DNA of 64,000 nt from an uncultured Agathobacter sp. (GTDB lineage: Bacteria; Bacillota; Clostridia; Lachnospirales; Lachnospiraceae), in assembly GCA_910587655.1 (NCBI GenBank), contig CAJUND010000009.1, positions 69,994 through 133,993 on the forward strand, written 5' to 3'. The notes beneath the pieces are model-generated. The model saw nothing but the letters and a program-made list of their open reading frames with translations, was not told the DNA's origin and did no database searches. Positions 1 to 9,900 of the stretch are shown here, piece by piece; positions within the stretch are counted from its first letter, which is position 1; each line of letters starts with the position of its first letter. Both the position numbers and the translations under genes were made by a program.

Positions 1-756
1 GCAAACCTGATTGCAATCCATACAGACCCGGACGGTACCAATATCAATGCAAACTGCGGTTCCACACATATGAATGAGCTGCGGGCACGCGTGGTATCTG
101 AAAAAGCGGATATTGGAATTGCTTTTGACGGGGATGCGGACCGTATGCTGGCAGTGGATGAAAACGGCAAGCTTGTGGACGGCGATGAGATTATGGCAAT
201 CTGCGGAAATTACATGAAGAGCCGTGGAAAGCTTGCGGAAAATACCATTGTTGTTACAGTTATGACAAATCTCGGATTTTCCCTGATGGGGGAGCGGGAA
301 GGTATCCATATCGAAAAAACAAAGGTCGGGGACCGCTATGTGCTGGAGAATATGCGGGAAAACGGATATAATCTTGGAGGAGAACAGTCCGGGCACGTTA
401 TTTTTCTGGATGACAACACCACGGGGGACGGACTTTTAACGGCGCTGCATCTTCTGCAGGTTATGACAGACACCAAAAAGAAACTTTCAGAGCTTGCTTC
501 CGTCATGGAGGTTCTGCCGCAGGCGCTTGTCAATGCGAAGGTTCCGGACCACAAGAAGGAAAGCTATATGGAATATGCCGAGATTGCAGAGGCAATCGAG
601 GAGCTGGAGAAGAAGTTTGCGGGAGAAGGCAGGGTATTAATCCGTCCGTCCGGTACAGAACCGCTTGTGCGTGTGATGATTGAGGGGAAGGACCAGAAGG
701 TAATTGATACAGAAGCAAAAAAACTTGCGGAATTAATTCGGCGGGTAATGTTATAG
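1..756 (+). CDS. glmM: Phosphoglucosamine mutase, C-terminal part (5' end outside window)
   Basis: GlmM converts glucosamine-6-phosphate to glucosamine-1-phosphate in the cytoplasm, on the way to UDP-GlcNAc for peptidoglycan and teichoic acid. The reading frame is open from base 1 and gives 251 residues, the last part of a protein that is normally about 450 residues long. Three family hallmarks are visible: the metal-binding loop DGDADR (near base 127), the sugar-binding GEQSGH (near base 380) and the phosphate-binding loop RPSGTEP (near base 643). The opening residues NANCGSTH are typical of GlmM rather than phosphomannomutases. An HPr gene follows after 11 bp, so the two are probably cotranscribed. 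The start and promoter lie upstream of the window. GlmS, the previous step of this pathway, is 31 kb downstream rather than adjacent. Confidence 0.95.
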   Translation, partial: ANLIAIHTDPDGTNINANCGSTHMNELRARVVSEKADIGIAFDGDADRMLAVDENGKLVDGDEIMAICGNYMKSRGKLAENTIVVTVMTNLGFSLMGEREGIHIEKTKVGDRYVLENMRENGYNLGGEQSGHVIFLDDNTTGDGLLTALHLLQVMTDTKKKLSELASVMEVLPQALVNAKVPDHKKESYMEYAEIAEAIEELEKKFAGEGRVLIRPSGTEPLVRVMIEGKDQKVIDTEAKKLAELIRRVML

Positions 757-767
757 GGGGATATTTT

Positions 768-1031
768 ATGGTTACGCATACAATTAAGATTATGAATCCG
801 ACGGGACTGCATCTGCGTCCTGCGGGGAATCTGTGCAAGGAGGCAATGAAATACAAAAGCAAGATTACGTTTGATTACAGCGGGAATATTGCAAACGCCA
901 AAAGTGTGCTGAGTGTTCTGGGCGCCTGCATCAAGTCAGGCGATGAAATTACTCTGATGTGTGACGGGGAAGATGAAAATGAGGCATTGTCTGCGCTTGT
1001 TTCATACATAGAGAGCGGATTGGGCGAATAA
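768..1031 (+). CDS. ptsH: HPr family phosphocarrier protein
   Basis: HPr is the small cytoplasmic phosphocarrier of the sugar phosphotransferase system. In Firmicutes it is also a catabolite-repression signal when phosphorylated on serine. The 87-residue length is standard. The active-site segment TGLHLRPAG places the phosphorylatable histidine at residue 15. The regulatory segment NAKSVLSVLG places a serine at residue 46, where HPr kinase acts in Firmicutes. Having both residues argues for true HPr rather than the His-less paralogue Crh. The start follows an AGGGGG ribosome site 9 bp upstream. It sits 11 bp after glmM and 36 bp before the sugar transferase gene, so it may be the last gene of a glmM operon or may read on into the polymer locus. 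Confidence 0.93.
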   Translation: MVTHTIKIMNPTGLHLRPAGNLCKEAMKYKSKITFDYSGNIANAKSVLSVLGACIKSGDEITLMCDGEDENEALSALVSYIESGLGE

Positions 1032-1067
1032 AGAATATAATTCACACAAAAGAGGAAAATAGATACT

Positions 1068-2435
1068 ATGAAGGAAAAATACAAGCATTTATTGAACTTT
1101 ACTGCAAATGTAATTACGCTGCTGGTGGAAGGGCTGATGTTTGGATGGGTATGGTACATCTGTTATGTGCCGATGCTTGATAAGGCAAATGCCCTGTTCC
1201 GCCGCGGAAACTGGGCAGTCATCGGACTGTATGTGCTGTTCGTGTTCTTCTTTACCAGGGTATTCGGCGGATACCGGATCGGCTATATGCGGATGTCGGA
1301 CATTATTCTGTCACAGATTCTTGCCGTGCTGCTTTCATTTGTAGTCGGCTATCTGGAAATCTGTCTGGTCGCAAATGATTACCTGCCGCCAAGACCCCTC
1401 ATTCTGATGACGGCTGCGGAAATTGCCTTCATTGTGCCGTGGGTCATCCTGGTAAGAAAGGGTTACCAGCGGCTTTATCCGCCAAGGCAGATGCTCGTGA
1501 TTTACGGAAACTATTCACCCGATGATTTAATTGAAAAGATTAATACACGCAAAGACAAGTACAATATCTGTGCATCCGAGAGCTACCGGGTGGGGTATCA
1601 GGTACTGTATCCGCTGATTAAAAAATACAATGCGGTAGTACTCTGCGACCTTCCGGCAGAGGCACGAAACCAGATTATGAAATACTGCTACCAGGAATCC
1701 GTGCGTACTTATGTGACACCGAAGATTTCTGATATCATGTTCCGCGGGGCAGACGATATCCATCTGTTTGACACGCCGCTTCTGCTGTCCAGAAACCAGG
1801 GACTCAGTATTGTGGATCTGTTTGTCAAACGGTGTATGGATATTGTTTTTTCTTCACTTGGAATTCTCATTGCCTCTCCGTTTATGATACTGATTGCGCT
1901 TGCCATAAAATTATATGACAGGGGACCGGTTTTTTACAGGCAGGAACGTATCACAAAGGATGCAAAGCCGTTTATGATTTATAAGTTCAGGAGCATGACG
2001 GTGCATTCCGAGGATGCCGGGGCGAGGCTTGCCGCCAAAGGGGATGCGCGTGTAACGCCTGTAGGGCGGGTAATCCGTGCGATTCATTTTGACGAGCTGC
2101 CGCAGCTTTTTAATATCTTAAAGGGCGATATGTCCATTGTGGGACCAAGACCGGAGCGTCAGATGATCGCGGATGAGTATGCAGAGGCAATTCCGGAGTT
2201 TGTATTAAGGCTTAAGGTAAAAGCAGGACTGACCGGATATGCACAGGTATACGGCAAGTATAACACGACTCCGTATGACAAATTAAAACTTGACTTAACT
2301 TATATCGAGAATTACTCGGCGTGGCTTGACATAAAAATTCTTCTTTTGACATTTAAAATACTTTTTGTCCGTGAAAATACCGAAGGGGTGGAGGAAAGCC
2401 AGACGACTGCCATAAAAAGGAGACCACATGAGTGA
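1068..2435 (+). CDS. Membrane undecaprenyl-phosphate sugar phosphotransferase (polyprenyl glycosylphosphotransferase)
   Basis: This 455-residue protein should start a lipid-linked glycan by moving a sugar-1-phosphate from a nucleotide sugar onto undecaprenyl phosphate at the inner face of the membrane. The N-terminal part has several hydrophobic segments (roughly residues 10-130) followed by a soluble region. The C-terminal bacterial sugar transferase domain (about residues 255-445) begins with KRCMDIVFSSLG, continues with a membrane-dipping helix, and carries DRGPVFYRQERI, KFRSM, FDELPQLFNILKGDMSIVGPRPE and KAGLTGYAQV, all family signatures. In the DELP motif the usual LR(K/R) context reads RAIHFDELP, a mild variation. 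The gene ends 8 bp inside the following GT2 gene. It is the natural first enzyme of the surface-polymer locus; the sugar it transfers cannot be read from sequence. Confidence 0.9.
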   Translation: MKEKYKHLLNFTANVITLLVEGLMFGWVWYICYVPMLDKANALFRRGNWAVIGLYVLFVFFFTRVFGGYRIGYMRMSDIILSQILAVLLSFVVGYLEICLVANDYLPPRPLILMTAAEIAFIVPWVILVRKGYQRLYPPRQMLVIYGNYSPDDLIEKINTRKDKYNICASESYRVGYQVLYPLIKKYNAVVLCDLPAEARNQIMKYCYQESVRTYVTPKISDIMFRGADDIHLFDTPLLLSRNQGLSIVDLFVKRCMDIVFSSLGILIASPFMILIALAIKLYDRGPVFYRQERITKDAKPFMIYKFRSMTVHSEDAGARLAAKGDARVTPVGRVIRAIHFDELPQLFNILKGDMSIVGPRPERQMIADEYAEAIPEFVLRLKVKAGLTGYAQVYGKYNTTPYDKLKLDLTYIENYSAWLDIKILLLTFKILFVRENTEGVEESQTTAIKRRPHE

Positions 2436-3483
2436 GATCAAAATCAGTATTATCATGCCGGTGTACAATGTAGAGGAATATGTTGGAAAGGCGATTGAGA
2501 GCATTCTTGCGCAGACATTCACAGAATATGAGTTTCTGATAGTGGATGACGGTACGAAGGACAAAAGCGGTGAAATCTGTGATTCCTATGCAAAAAAAGA
2601 CCGGAGGATAACAGTCATCCACAAAGAAAACGGCGGTGCGCCGAGCGCCAGAAATACGGCAATAGACATAGCAAAGGGCAAATATGTCTATTTTCTGGAT
2701 TCCGACGACTGGGCGGAGGAAACCATGCTTGCCGACATGTATGAGCTGGCGGAACGAAACAGCGCCCATCTTGTGGTTTGCGGCTATTATATTGACACCT
2801 ATTACGGCAGTAAGCATATATCCGAGAAAATCTGCGTGGACAACTGTCTGTATACAGACGCGGAAAAATTTCGGGAGCAGTCCTACCGCTATTTTGACCG
2901 AAACATGCTCTATACCCCGTGGAATAAGCTTTATTTCATGGAGATTATACAAAAATACCACCTGCGTTTTCCGGACACGCTGTGGGATGACTTTCCGTTT
3001 AACTTAAGTTATCTGCGTCATGTGGAACGCGTGGCGGTGTCCGACAGGGCATATTACCATTTTATCCGTGCAAGGGCGGATTCCGAGACAAGCGCATACA
3101 CTGCTGCCATGTATGAAAAGCGCGAGGAGGAGCATGGCTGGATGCAGGAGCTGTACAGGGAATGGGGCATAGACAGTGAAGAAACGCAGGAAATGGTTGA
3201 AAGACGCTATATCGAGCGGCTCGTTGGCTGTATTGCCAATGTGACAAGCAGTAAATGCACGCTCTCCGGGAAGGAGCGGCGCGTAGAGATTAAAAAAATG
3301 CTTCATAATCCGCGTGTGGATGCCGCGCTTGCGCTGGCAAAACCGAGGTCTTCCTATATGAAGCTTATGCTGGTTCCCATACGGATGAAAAATACCTGGC
3401 TGACCTGGCTGGAATCAGCAGTGATTACCTTTGTCAAGGAAAAAAACACAAAACTGTTTGCGAAGCTTAAGGCAGGACGGTAG
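2428..3483 (+). CDS. Family 2 glycosyltransferase
   Basis: A 351-residue GT-A fold glycosyltransferase, expected to add a sugar to the lipid-linked intermediate in the cytoplasm. The first 110 residues hold the classic pattern: IIMPVYNVEEYVGKAIESIL, then FLIVDDGTKDKSGEICD, then ENGGAPSARNTAID, then the metal- and nucleotide-binding YFLDSDDW at about residues 88-95. The C-terminal half, with many aromatic and charged residues, is typical of capsule and teichoic acid GT2 enzymes and gives no donor specificity. The start codon lies inside the end of the sugar transferase gene (8-bp overlap), which implies translational coupling. The LicD gene starts 1 bp after the stop codon. Confidence 0.92.
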   Translation: MSEIKISIIMPVYNVEEYVGKAIESILAQTFTEYEFLIVDDGTKDKSGEICDSYAKKDRRITVIHKENGGAPSARNTAIDIAKGKYVYFLDSDDWAEETMLADMYELAERNSAHLVVCGYYIDTYYGSKHISEKICVDNCLYTDAEKFREQSYRYFDRNMLYTPWNKLYFMEIIQKYHLRFPDTLWDDFPFNLSYLRHVERVAVSDRAYYHFIRARADSETSAYTAAMYEKREEEHGWMQELYREWGIDSEETQEMVERRYIERLVGCIANVTSSKCTLSGKERRVEIKKMLHNPRVDAALALAKPRSSYMKLMLVPIRMKNTWLTWLESAVITFVKEKNTKLFAKLKAGR

Positions 3484-3484
3484 G

Positions 3485-5221
3485 ATGGCGGGATTACAGA
3501 CAAATGAGATTTTAAAGGAGCGCCTTTCCCGGAAACAGGGAATGCATATGCTCACGCGGGAAGAAACAGAAAAAATCAAACAAATCGTTCTGGAAACAAC
3601 GGCTGACATTGTACGGCTGTGCAAAGAGCTGGAAGTTCCTTATATGCTTGGCGGCGGCTCCGCGCTTGGGGCTGTACGCCACCAGGGATTTATTCCCTGG
3701 GACGACGATATTGATTTGAACATACCAAGAGACTGTATTGACAGGCTGCTTGATGGAATAGAAGACAGATACCCTGGGAAATATTATGTGGAAGCGCCGC
3801 TTCGTACACCGGGGTATCTTAGTTCGTTTATACAGGTACACCGGAGGGGAACCGTGTTTCAGGAGTATCTGGTACAGAAGAAGGAAGAATGCGGCATCAA
3901 GGTGGATATCTTTGTCATGGAAAACACATATGACAATGCGCTGCTGTGTGTATGGCACGGACTGCGTGTGGAAGCGGGACTGTTTTTTTTATCCTGCTAC
4001 CGGATGTTTGCATGGAGAAAAGAATTGAAACAGCTTGCAAAGGGGGATAAAAAAGCGTCCCTTGTGATGTTTGTGAAACGGGTGTTAGGCGCGCCGTTTG
4101 CGCTTGCGCCAGAGCGGTTTTACCGGCGGGTGCAGCTTTGCATGAGAAGCTGTAAAAACTTTCATTCCCGCTATATCACCATTCCGTCGGGAAGGAAACA
4201 CTTTTTTGGCGAACTTTACGAACGCGCTCTGTTTGTTCAGACAGAAGGGATGCCGTTTGAGGGGCATGAGTTTGCCGTGACAAAGGAATATGACAGTTAC
4301 CTGAAAAATCTCTACGGGGATTACATGACGCTGCCGCCGGAGGAAAAACGCGAGCATCATGTGATTTACGACCTGCGTTTTCCGGGGGAAGAACCGGAGG
4401 AGAAACTTCTTACAAAACGGGAGGTGCAGTCTCTTCTGCTTACCATGCTGGACGCGTTTGCAGATTACTGCAAAAAGCATGAGCTGCGCTATTACCTGGT
4501 CGGGGGGACGCTGCTTGGGGCAGTGCGCCACAAAGGATTTATCCCCTGGGACGATGATATTGATGTGGGAATGCCAAGGCCTGATTATGAGAGGTTTTTA
4601 GAGCTTGTCAAGAAAGAGCCGGTTGCGCCGGAACTTGCGGTGATATCCGGGGAGGAAGGTACGCTGTCCAACCCGTACTGTGATATCATCCATTTAAAAA
4701 CACGGCTTGACCGCAGTACGTCAGAGTTTATCCGTGAAAAATGCCAGAACCTGCATCTGTTTCTGGACATTTTTCCGCAGGACGGCTGGCCGGAGGATGA
4801 AAAGGACGCCGTGCGGCTGGCGGCGGACATGAAAAAGAAACGGTACCTGGTCCAGTGCGCGCGTTCCAAAATCGGCAAAGGCGTATCCTTAAAGAGGATA
4901 CTGTTAAAAACGCCTGCGGTGCTTCTGATGCGCCTGATGGGTTATGAACGCACGATTAAAAAAATGACCGCCATCGCAAAATCCCGTGACTATGACAGTT
5001 CCCGCTATGTGGGCGCCGTTACCTACGGAATTTACGGGGCAGGGGAGCGCTGCCTGCATGATGAGGCGGTGGATTTTACCACCGTGGAGTTTGAGGGAAA
5101 AAGGTACCAGGCTCCCGGCTGCTATGATAAATACCTGAAACAGGTGTTCGGGGATTACATGACGCTGCCGCCGGAGGAACAGCGCACGGACCACAGGATG
5201 AAAGTGTGGCTGCATAATTGA
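3485..5221 (+). CDS. LicD family phosphotransferase with two tandem LicD domains
   Basis: LicD proteins transfer phosphocholine or other phospho-alcohols from CDP-linked donors onto cell-surface glycans. This one is 578 residues, about twice the usual 270-290, because two complete LicD modules are joined. Module 1 carries LGGGSALGAVRHQGFIPWDD at about residues 54-73, followed by DIDLNIPR. Module 2 carries VGGTLLGAVRHKGFIPWDDD at about residues 338-357, followed by IDVGMPRPDYERF. Each module ends with the same GDYMTLPPEE segment (about residues 278 and 556). Both modules keep the paired aspartates, so both may be active. I chose ATG 3485 because GGACGG lies just upstream and it follows the GT2 stop directly. 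No licA or licC choline genes are in the window, so the transferred group could instead be glycerol or ribitol phosphate. Confidence 0.88.
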   Translation: MAGLQTNEILKERLSRKQGMHMLTREETEKIKQIVLETTADIVRLCKELEVPYMLGGGSALGAVRHQGFIPWDDDIDLNIPRDCIDRLLDGIEDRYPGKYYVEAPLRTPGYLSSFIQVHRRGTVFQEYLVQKKEECGIKVDIFVMENTYDNALLCVWHGLRVEAGLFFLSCYRMFAWRKELKQLAKGDKKASLVMFVKRVLGAPFALAPERFYRRVQLCMRSCKNFHSRYITIPSGRKHFFGELYERALFVQTEGMPFEGHEFAVTKEYDSYLKNLYGDYMTLPPEEKREHHVIYDLRFPGEEPEEKLLTKREVQSLLLTMLDAFADYCKKHELRYYLVGGTLLGAVRHKGFIPWDDDIDVGMPRPDYERFLELVKKEPVAPELAVISGEEGTLSNPYCDIIHLKTRLDRSTSEFIREKCQNLHLFLDIFPQDGWPEDEKDAVRLAADMKKKRYLVQCARSKIGKGVSLKRILLKTPAVLLMRLMGYERTIKKMTAIAKSRDYDSSRYVGAVTYGIYGAGERCLHDEAVDFTTVEFEGKRYQAPGCYDKYLKQVFGDYMTLPPEEQRTDHRMKVWLHN

Positions 5222-5246
5222 CGGGATACCGTTATCGTGATAGAAT
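5218..5246 (+). promoter_or_regulatory. Sigma-A type promoter for the exporter/TagF operon
   Basis: TTGACG at 5218-5223 and TAGAAT at 5241-5246 are separated by exactly 17 bp. The -35 element overlaps the LicD stop codon. It lies about 50 bp before the ABC permease start and gives the exporter block a promoter of its own inside the larger locus. Confidence 0.65.
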
Positions 5247-5297
5247 GAGCAAAGCATATGAAACTGGCAAAAAAAGGAAAACAGGTATGAGGTTACC

Positions 5298-6074
5298 ATG
5301 AAAAAATATATCGAATCATTTATTAACTACCGTTTCCTGCTCTGGGAGCTGGTAAAAAAAGGTATCAAACTAAAATACAGACGTTCTTATCTGGGCATCA
5401 TCTGGTCGCTCCTTGAGCCGCTCTTAAATATGATTGTTCTTACCATTGTCTTTGGAACGATTCTGGGGAACCATGAAAAGACCTTCCCGGTTTATATCTT
5501 ATGCGGGCGGCTTTTATATTCCTTTTTTTCGACGTCCACAAAGGCAGCCCTTACTTCCATCCGGAAAAATTCCGCCATGATAAAAAAGGTCTATGTGCCG
5601 AAATATCTTTACACACTGTCTGCGGTGCTGTATAACTATATCATTTTCCTGATTTCACTGATTGTGCTGGTCGGTGTGGCGCTGGTGCTGGGACTGAGAC
5701 CGACGGTTTACATTTTCCAGGCAGTGCTTGCGCTGATACTGATTCTGATGCTTTCCACCGGGTGCGGGTTTATCCTTGCAACCCTTGGGGTATTTTTCCG
5801 TGACATGGAATATCTCTGGTCCGTTGCGCTGACACTGATTATGTACATGTGCGCAATTTTTTACCAGCCAGAGAGGCTTTTGTCCAGCGGTTTTTACTGG
5901 ATTTTAAAATACAATCCGCTGTACTGCGTGATAGACATTATGCGTTCTGCAGTATTTGGAAACATGATGAACATGCAGTATTTCATCTATGCGCTGTGTT
6001 TCAGTGCCGGAACGATAGTCATCGGTCTGATCGGTTTTATTAAAAAACAGGACGAATTTATACTTCAGATTTAA
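5298..6074 (+). CDS. ABC-2 type polysaccharide/teichoic acid export permease (TagG-like)
   Basis: A 258-residue integral membrane protein of the ABC-2 family (TagG, KpsM and Wzm relatives). It forms the channel that moves lipid-linked polymer across the cytoplasmic membrane. It begins with the short cytoplasmic helix KLKYRRSYLGIIWSLLEP, which is diagnostic of this family, followed by about six hydrophobic segments; the family pattern FFRDMEYLW appears near residue 175. The length matches the family. It is followed after 34 bp by its ATPase and is preceded by a good promoter at 5218-5246. Substrate is inferred from context (TagD, TagF-like proteins, LCP ligase) to be a phospho-alditol-containing glycan. 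Confidence 0.92.
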   Translation: MKKYIESFINYRFLLWELVKKGIKLKYRRSYLGIIWSLLEPLLNMIVLTIVFGTILGNHEKTFPVYILCGRLLYSFFSTSTKAALTSIRKNSAMIKKVYVPKYLYTLSAVLYNYIIFLISLIVLVGVALVLGLRPTVYIFQAVLALILILMLSTGCGFILATLGVFFRDMEYLWSVALTLIMYMCAIFYQPERLLSSGFYWILKYNPLYCVIDIMRSAVFGNMMNMQYFIYALCFSAGTIVIGLIGFIKKQDEFILQI

Positions 6075-6108
6075 CCAGGCAAATTACAGATACAGGGAGT
6101 GTTATCTT

Positions 6109-6918
6109 ATGGCAAAAAAGGCAATCGTGCTGTCACATATTGGAATGAAGTTCAACCTGAGCAAGGAAAAGGTGGACAGCCTGAAGGAATACCTGATTAA
6201 ATTCGTAAGGAAAGAAATCAGGTACAATGAATTCTGGGCGTTAAAAGATATTAACCTTACGATATATGAAGGGGACCGCGTGGGAATCCTGGGATTAAAC
6301 GGAGCTGGAAAAAGCACCCTGTTAAAGGTCATTGCCGGCGTCTTTAAGCCGACGGAAGGGACCGTGGAAAAGCATGGCAAAATTGCGCCGCTTCTGGAGC
6401 TTGGGGCGGGTTTTGACAAACAGTATACCGGCAGTGAAAATATTTATCTGTATGGCGCCATGCTCGGTTATAAAAAGAAGTTTATTGACGAAAAATATAA
6501 TGAGATCGTGGAATTTTCCGAGCTGGGAGAATTTATTGACGTTCCGGTGAAAAACTATTCCTCCGGCATGCGTTCAAGGCTTGGATTTTCCATTGCAACA
6601 GTTGTGGCGCCCAAAATCCTGATTCTGGATGAAGTGCTGTCTGTCGGGGATGCAAAATTCCGCAGGAAGAGCGAAAAAAAGGTGATGGATATGTTTGACT
6701 CCGGCGTGACCGTGCTGTTTGTATCCCATTCGCTCGCGCAGGTAAAACGAATCTGCAACAAGGCAATGATTTTAGACCATGGAAAGCTGGTTGCATACGG
6801 AGATATTGACGATATTGCCCCTCAGTACGAGAAGCTGATTGAAGGACGGGAAGACGAAAGACCAGGGAAAAAAAGAAGAAAAAAGAAAAAAACAGAAAAA
6901 ACAGGCAGGGAGAACTGA
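6109..6918 (+). CDS. ABC transporter ATP-binding protein for polymer export (TagH-like)
   Basis: A 269-residue nucleotide-binding subunit that energises the neighbouring permease. Visible motifs are Walker A GLNGAGKST (about residues 62-70), the signature YSSGMRSRLGFS (about 150-161), Walker B ILILDEV (about 170-176) and the H-loop FVSHS. The N-terminal stretch before Walker A and the sequence AGVFKPTEGTVEKHGKIAPL are typical of the TagH/RfbB/KpsT group. It lacks the long C-terminal extension of Bacillus subtilis TagH and instead ends in a strongly basic tail rich in lysine and arginine. The stop codon is 1 bp before the next start, so the exporter and the large TagF-like protein are translated from the same message. 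Confidence 0.92.
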   Translation: MAKKAIVLSHIGMKFNLSKEKVDSLKEYLIKFVRKEIRYNEFWALKDINLTIYEGDRVGILGLNGAGKSTLLKVIAGVFKPTEGTVEKHGKIAPLLELGAGFDKQYTGSENIYLYGAMLGYKKKFIDEKYNEIVEFSELGEFIDVPVKNYSSGMRSRLGFSIATVVAPKILILDEVLSVGDAKFRRKSEKKVMDMFDSGVTVLFVSHSLAQVKRICNKAMILDHGKLVAYGDIDDIAPQYEKLIEGREDERPGKKRRKKKKTEKTGREN

Positions 6919-6919
6919 T

Positions 6920-9900
6920 ATGAAATTATCCATTATCTGGAGATTATCGGAAAAAGAAAGTGACAATGAAAAGACACTGGCCAGTATAAAAAGAGAAATT
7001 TCCGCACTGAAGGAAAAAGCGCAGGTTCTGGTCTATCCGGCAAAAGACGGTAAGGCGGATTACCAGGGGAAGCTGGGATATGCAGATGTGTTTACAGGTT
7101 CTCTGCCGGGTGAAATGGAAATAAAAGTCTATACGGACGCCGCAAAACATGTTACGGGTGATTACGTCACGTACCTTTACGGCGGGGATACCTTTTCCGA
7201 GGGTGCGCTGCAGATATTTGAGGAAGAGGTTACGCGCAGACCGGAACAGATTGTCATGTTCCATAAAATCATGCCGGACAGAAGTAACGGAGCCTTTGCC
7301 ACGGAGTATTCCAGTAAAAAGGTGGCACTGCAGAATCTGTTAAAGAAATTTTACTGCTATCCGTTTTATTTCGGAGGAACCTTTATTAAGGCGGAAAGCT
7401 TAAAAACCCATGAGTTTTATGAAGAACTGGGACTGGAGGCAGAGTGCGAATTTTTCCTGAGCCTGTGTTCGGAAACTATGCAGGTGCTGTTTCTGAATGA
7501 AGCGGTTTATTACAGCAGCCGTGCCAGGGAGGGGGATCTGACCTTTTATGAGCCGATTTATGATCCCGACTGGTATGACAGGTCATTCCGGAATTTCTGG
7601 ATTCCGGTACTGGCAATGCAGAAGGAGAAGCTGGGACAGGTGCCGGTATTTATCCAGTACCACCTGATGTTTTCCATCAAGAGCCGCATTATGAGTAACC
7701 TGAACAACAGAAACAAGCATGTCATTCCGGCGGGGCAGGAGGAAGAATGCTTAAAGCTGATGGGACAGGCACTGCAGTATATTGATGACGACGTCATGTT
7801 TGACTGCCACAAACTGACGGAAACCCAGATGCCGGATTCCATGAAATGGCTGTACGGTGTGTTGAAGTACGGAAAGGATTTTAAGTTTGAGGAGCGGTAT
7901 CTTTCCGGCGCTTCCTATTATGGTTCGCACAAAACCGTGTTCAACAAAATTGAGAAGCTGAAAACAAATATCCTCTTCATGAACTATGAGAATGATTATC
8001 TGCGGATTGACGGGACCGTTCATCCGATTTTATATTCCATGGCTGACAGTGTTTACTTTATGTTTAACGGCAAAAAGTATCCGCTGCAGTACAATGAACG
8101 CTACACGATGACAAAGGTTTTCGGCGTCAGCGTATACAGGACAAAGCCGTTTCATGTGGATTTGCCGATGAAGGATATAGGGGACGCCCATCTGTTCTGC
8201 TTTGCCAACCTGGGGGATGAGTCCGTCAAAATCCAGTTTACCTTTGAATCCCATTTCAGCCGGATGAGCGGGGCATTTTTGGCAAGCTACTGGTGTTTCG
8301 GGCAGGAACAGCTGTATATGGCGGTAAAGTCGGAGGACGGAATGCGTGTCCGTACCATTACGCCAAAGCAGAAGCGGAAACAGGAGCGCGCCCTGTCAAA
8401 GGAAATGTTTTTCTCCTTCAGCAGGCGTGCATGGCTGTTTCTTGCCATCCGCAAGGTTTATTTTATGCTGCGTCCCCTGATGAAACGGAAACCGGTGTGG
8501 ATGTATCTGGATAAAATATACAAGGGCGGTGATTCTTCGGAATATCTGTACCGCTATTCCGTGGCGCAGAAAGATAATATCAAACATTACTACCTGATAG
8601 ACAAGCATACCACGGATTACAAACGGCTCAAAAAAGACGGATACAAGCCGCTGGTGAGGGGCAGCATCAAACACCGGCTGGTATTTCTGATGGCGGATAT
8701 GATGGTAATTTCCAATTCCACTGTCTTTGCCTTTAATAATTTCGGTCTGCCGAATTCCAGCTATGTCAGGGATTTAGTGGATTTCCATGTCTGCTGCGTG
8801 CAGCACGGCATGTCCGTACAAAAGATAGCGGTGGCGCAGAACCGTCTGCGTGACAATACAAGGCTTTACTTTTGTGCTTCCAGGTATGAGATTGAAAACC
8901 TGTCAAAGCCGGTATACGACTATGTGGGCTATGACGCCTTAAAGCTGACCGGGGTTCCGCGGTATGACGGACTGGTAAATGATGATAAAAAACAGATATT
9001 AATCAGTCCGACCTGGCGGATGCAGGCGGCTGTGCCGGTGCGCACCAGCGAGGGTGAGCAGCGGGATTACAACCCGGTATTCAGGGAAAGCACATATTTT
9101 AAAGTGTTTAATTCCCTGATTAACGACCCGCGCCTGGTGGAGGCAGCCAAAAAATACGGATACCGCATTAAATATGTGCTGCACCCGATTGTCAGCGCGC
9201 AGGTGGATGATTTTGACAAAAATGATTATGTGGATGTGATTCCGGCTGTCGGGGACATGAGCTATGAAAAAATGTTCTGCGAGTCCAGCCTGATGGTTAC
9301 GGATTTTTCCGGTATCCAGTTTGATTTTGCCTATATGAGAAAGCCGCTGGTGTATCTGCACCACAAAGATATTCCGCAGCACTATGAGGAGGGAACGTTT
9401 TTCTACGACACAATGGCGTTTGGTGAAATCGCGCATGACAATGACGAGCTGATAGACCTTCTCTGTGAATACATGAAGAACGGCTGTAAGATGAAGCCGG
9501 AATATGTAAGGCGTGCGGACGATTTCTTCTATTATGACGACAGAAACAACTGCAAGCGTATTTATAATACGATGATTTCCTACCAGAACCAGAAGATTCT
9601 TCATAAGCACGGACCGCAGAAGGTTTATGCGCTAAAACAGGGACAGTCCGCAGCGCTGGATATTTCCGGAAGGAAAGACAGTGTGCAGAAAATATACGCG
9701 CTTGCCGAAAGGCATGAAGTAAAAATCGGTAAGAAAACAGTTGCGGACCATTATTATGACGAACCCGTAAGGGATAAGACGGTTGCGCTGGTCGGGCTTG
9801 GAAAAGGTGTCCGGGGCAGCATGCAGTATATTTTAAATGAATTAAACGGCAGCGAACGGTTTGAAGGATTTAAAATCTATGTCCGTACCTCGGAGGAGAC

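Noticed and set aside
8999..9610. 203-codon minus-strand frame inside the giant TagF-like gene
   Set aside because: Antisense shadow; the plus-strand protein is clearly conserved here.
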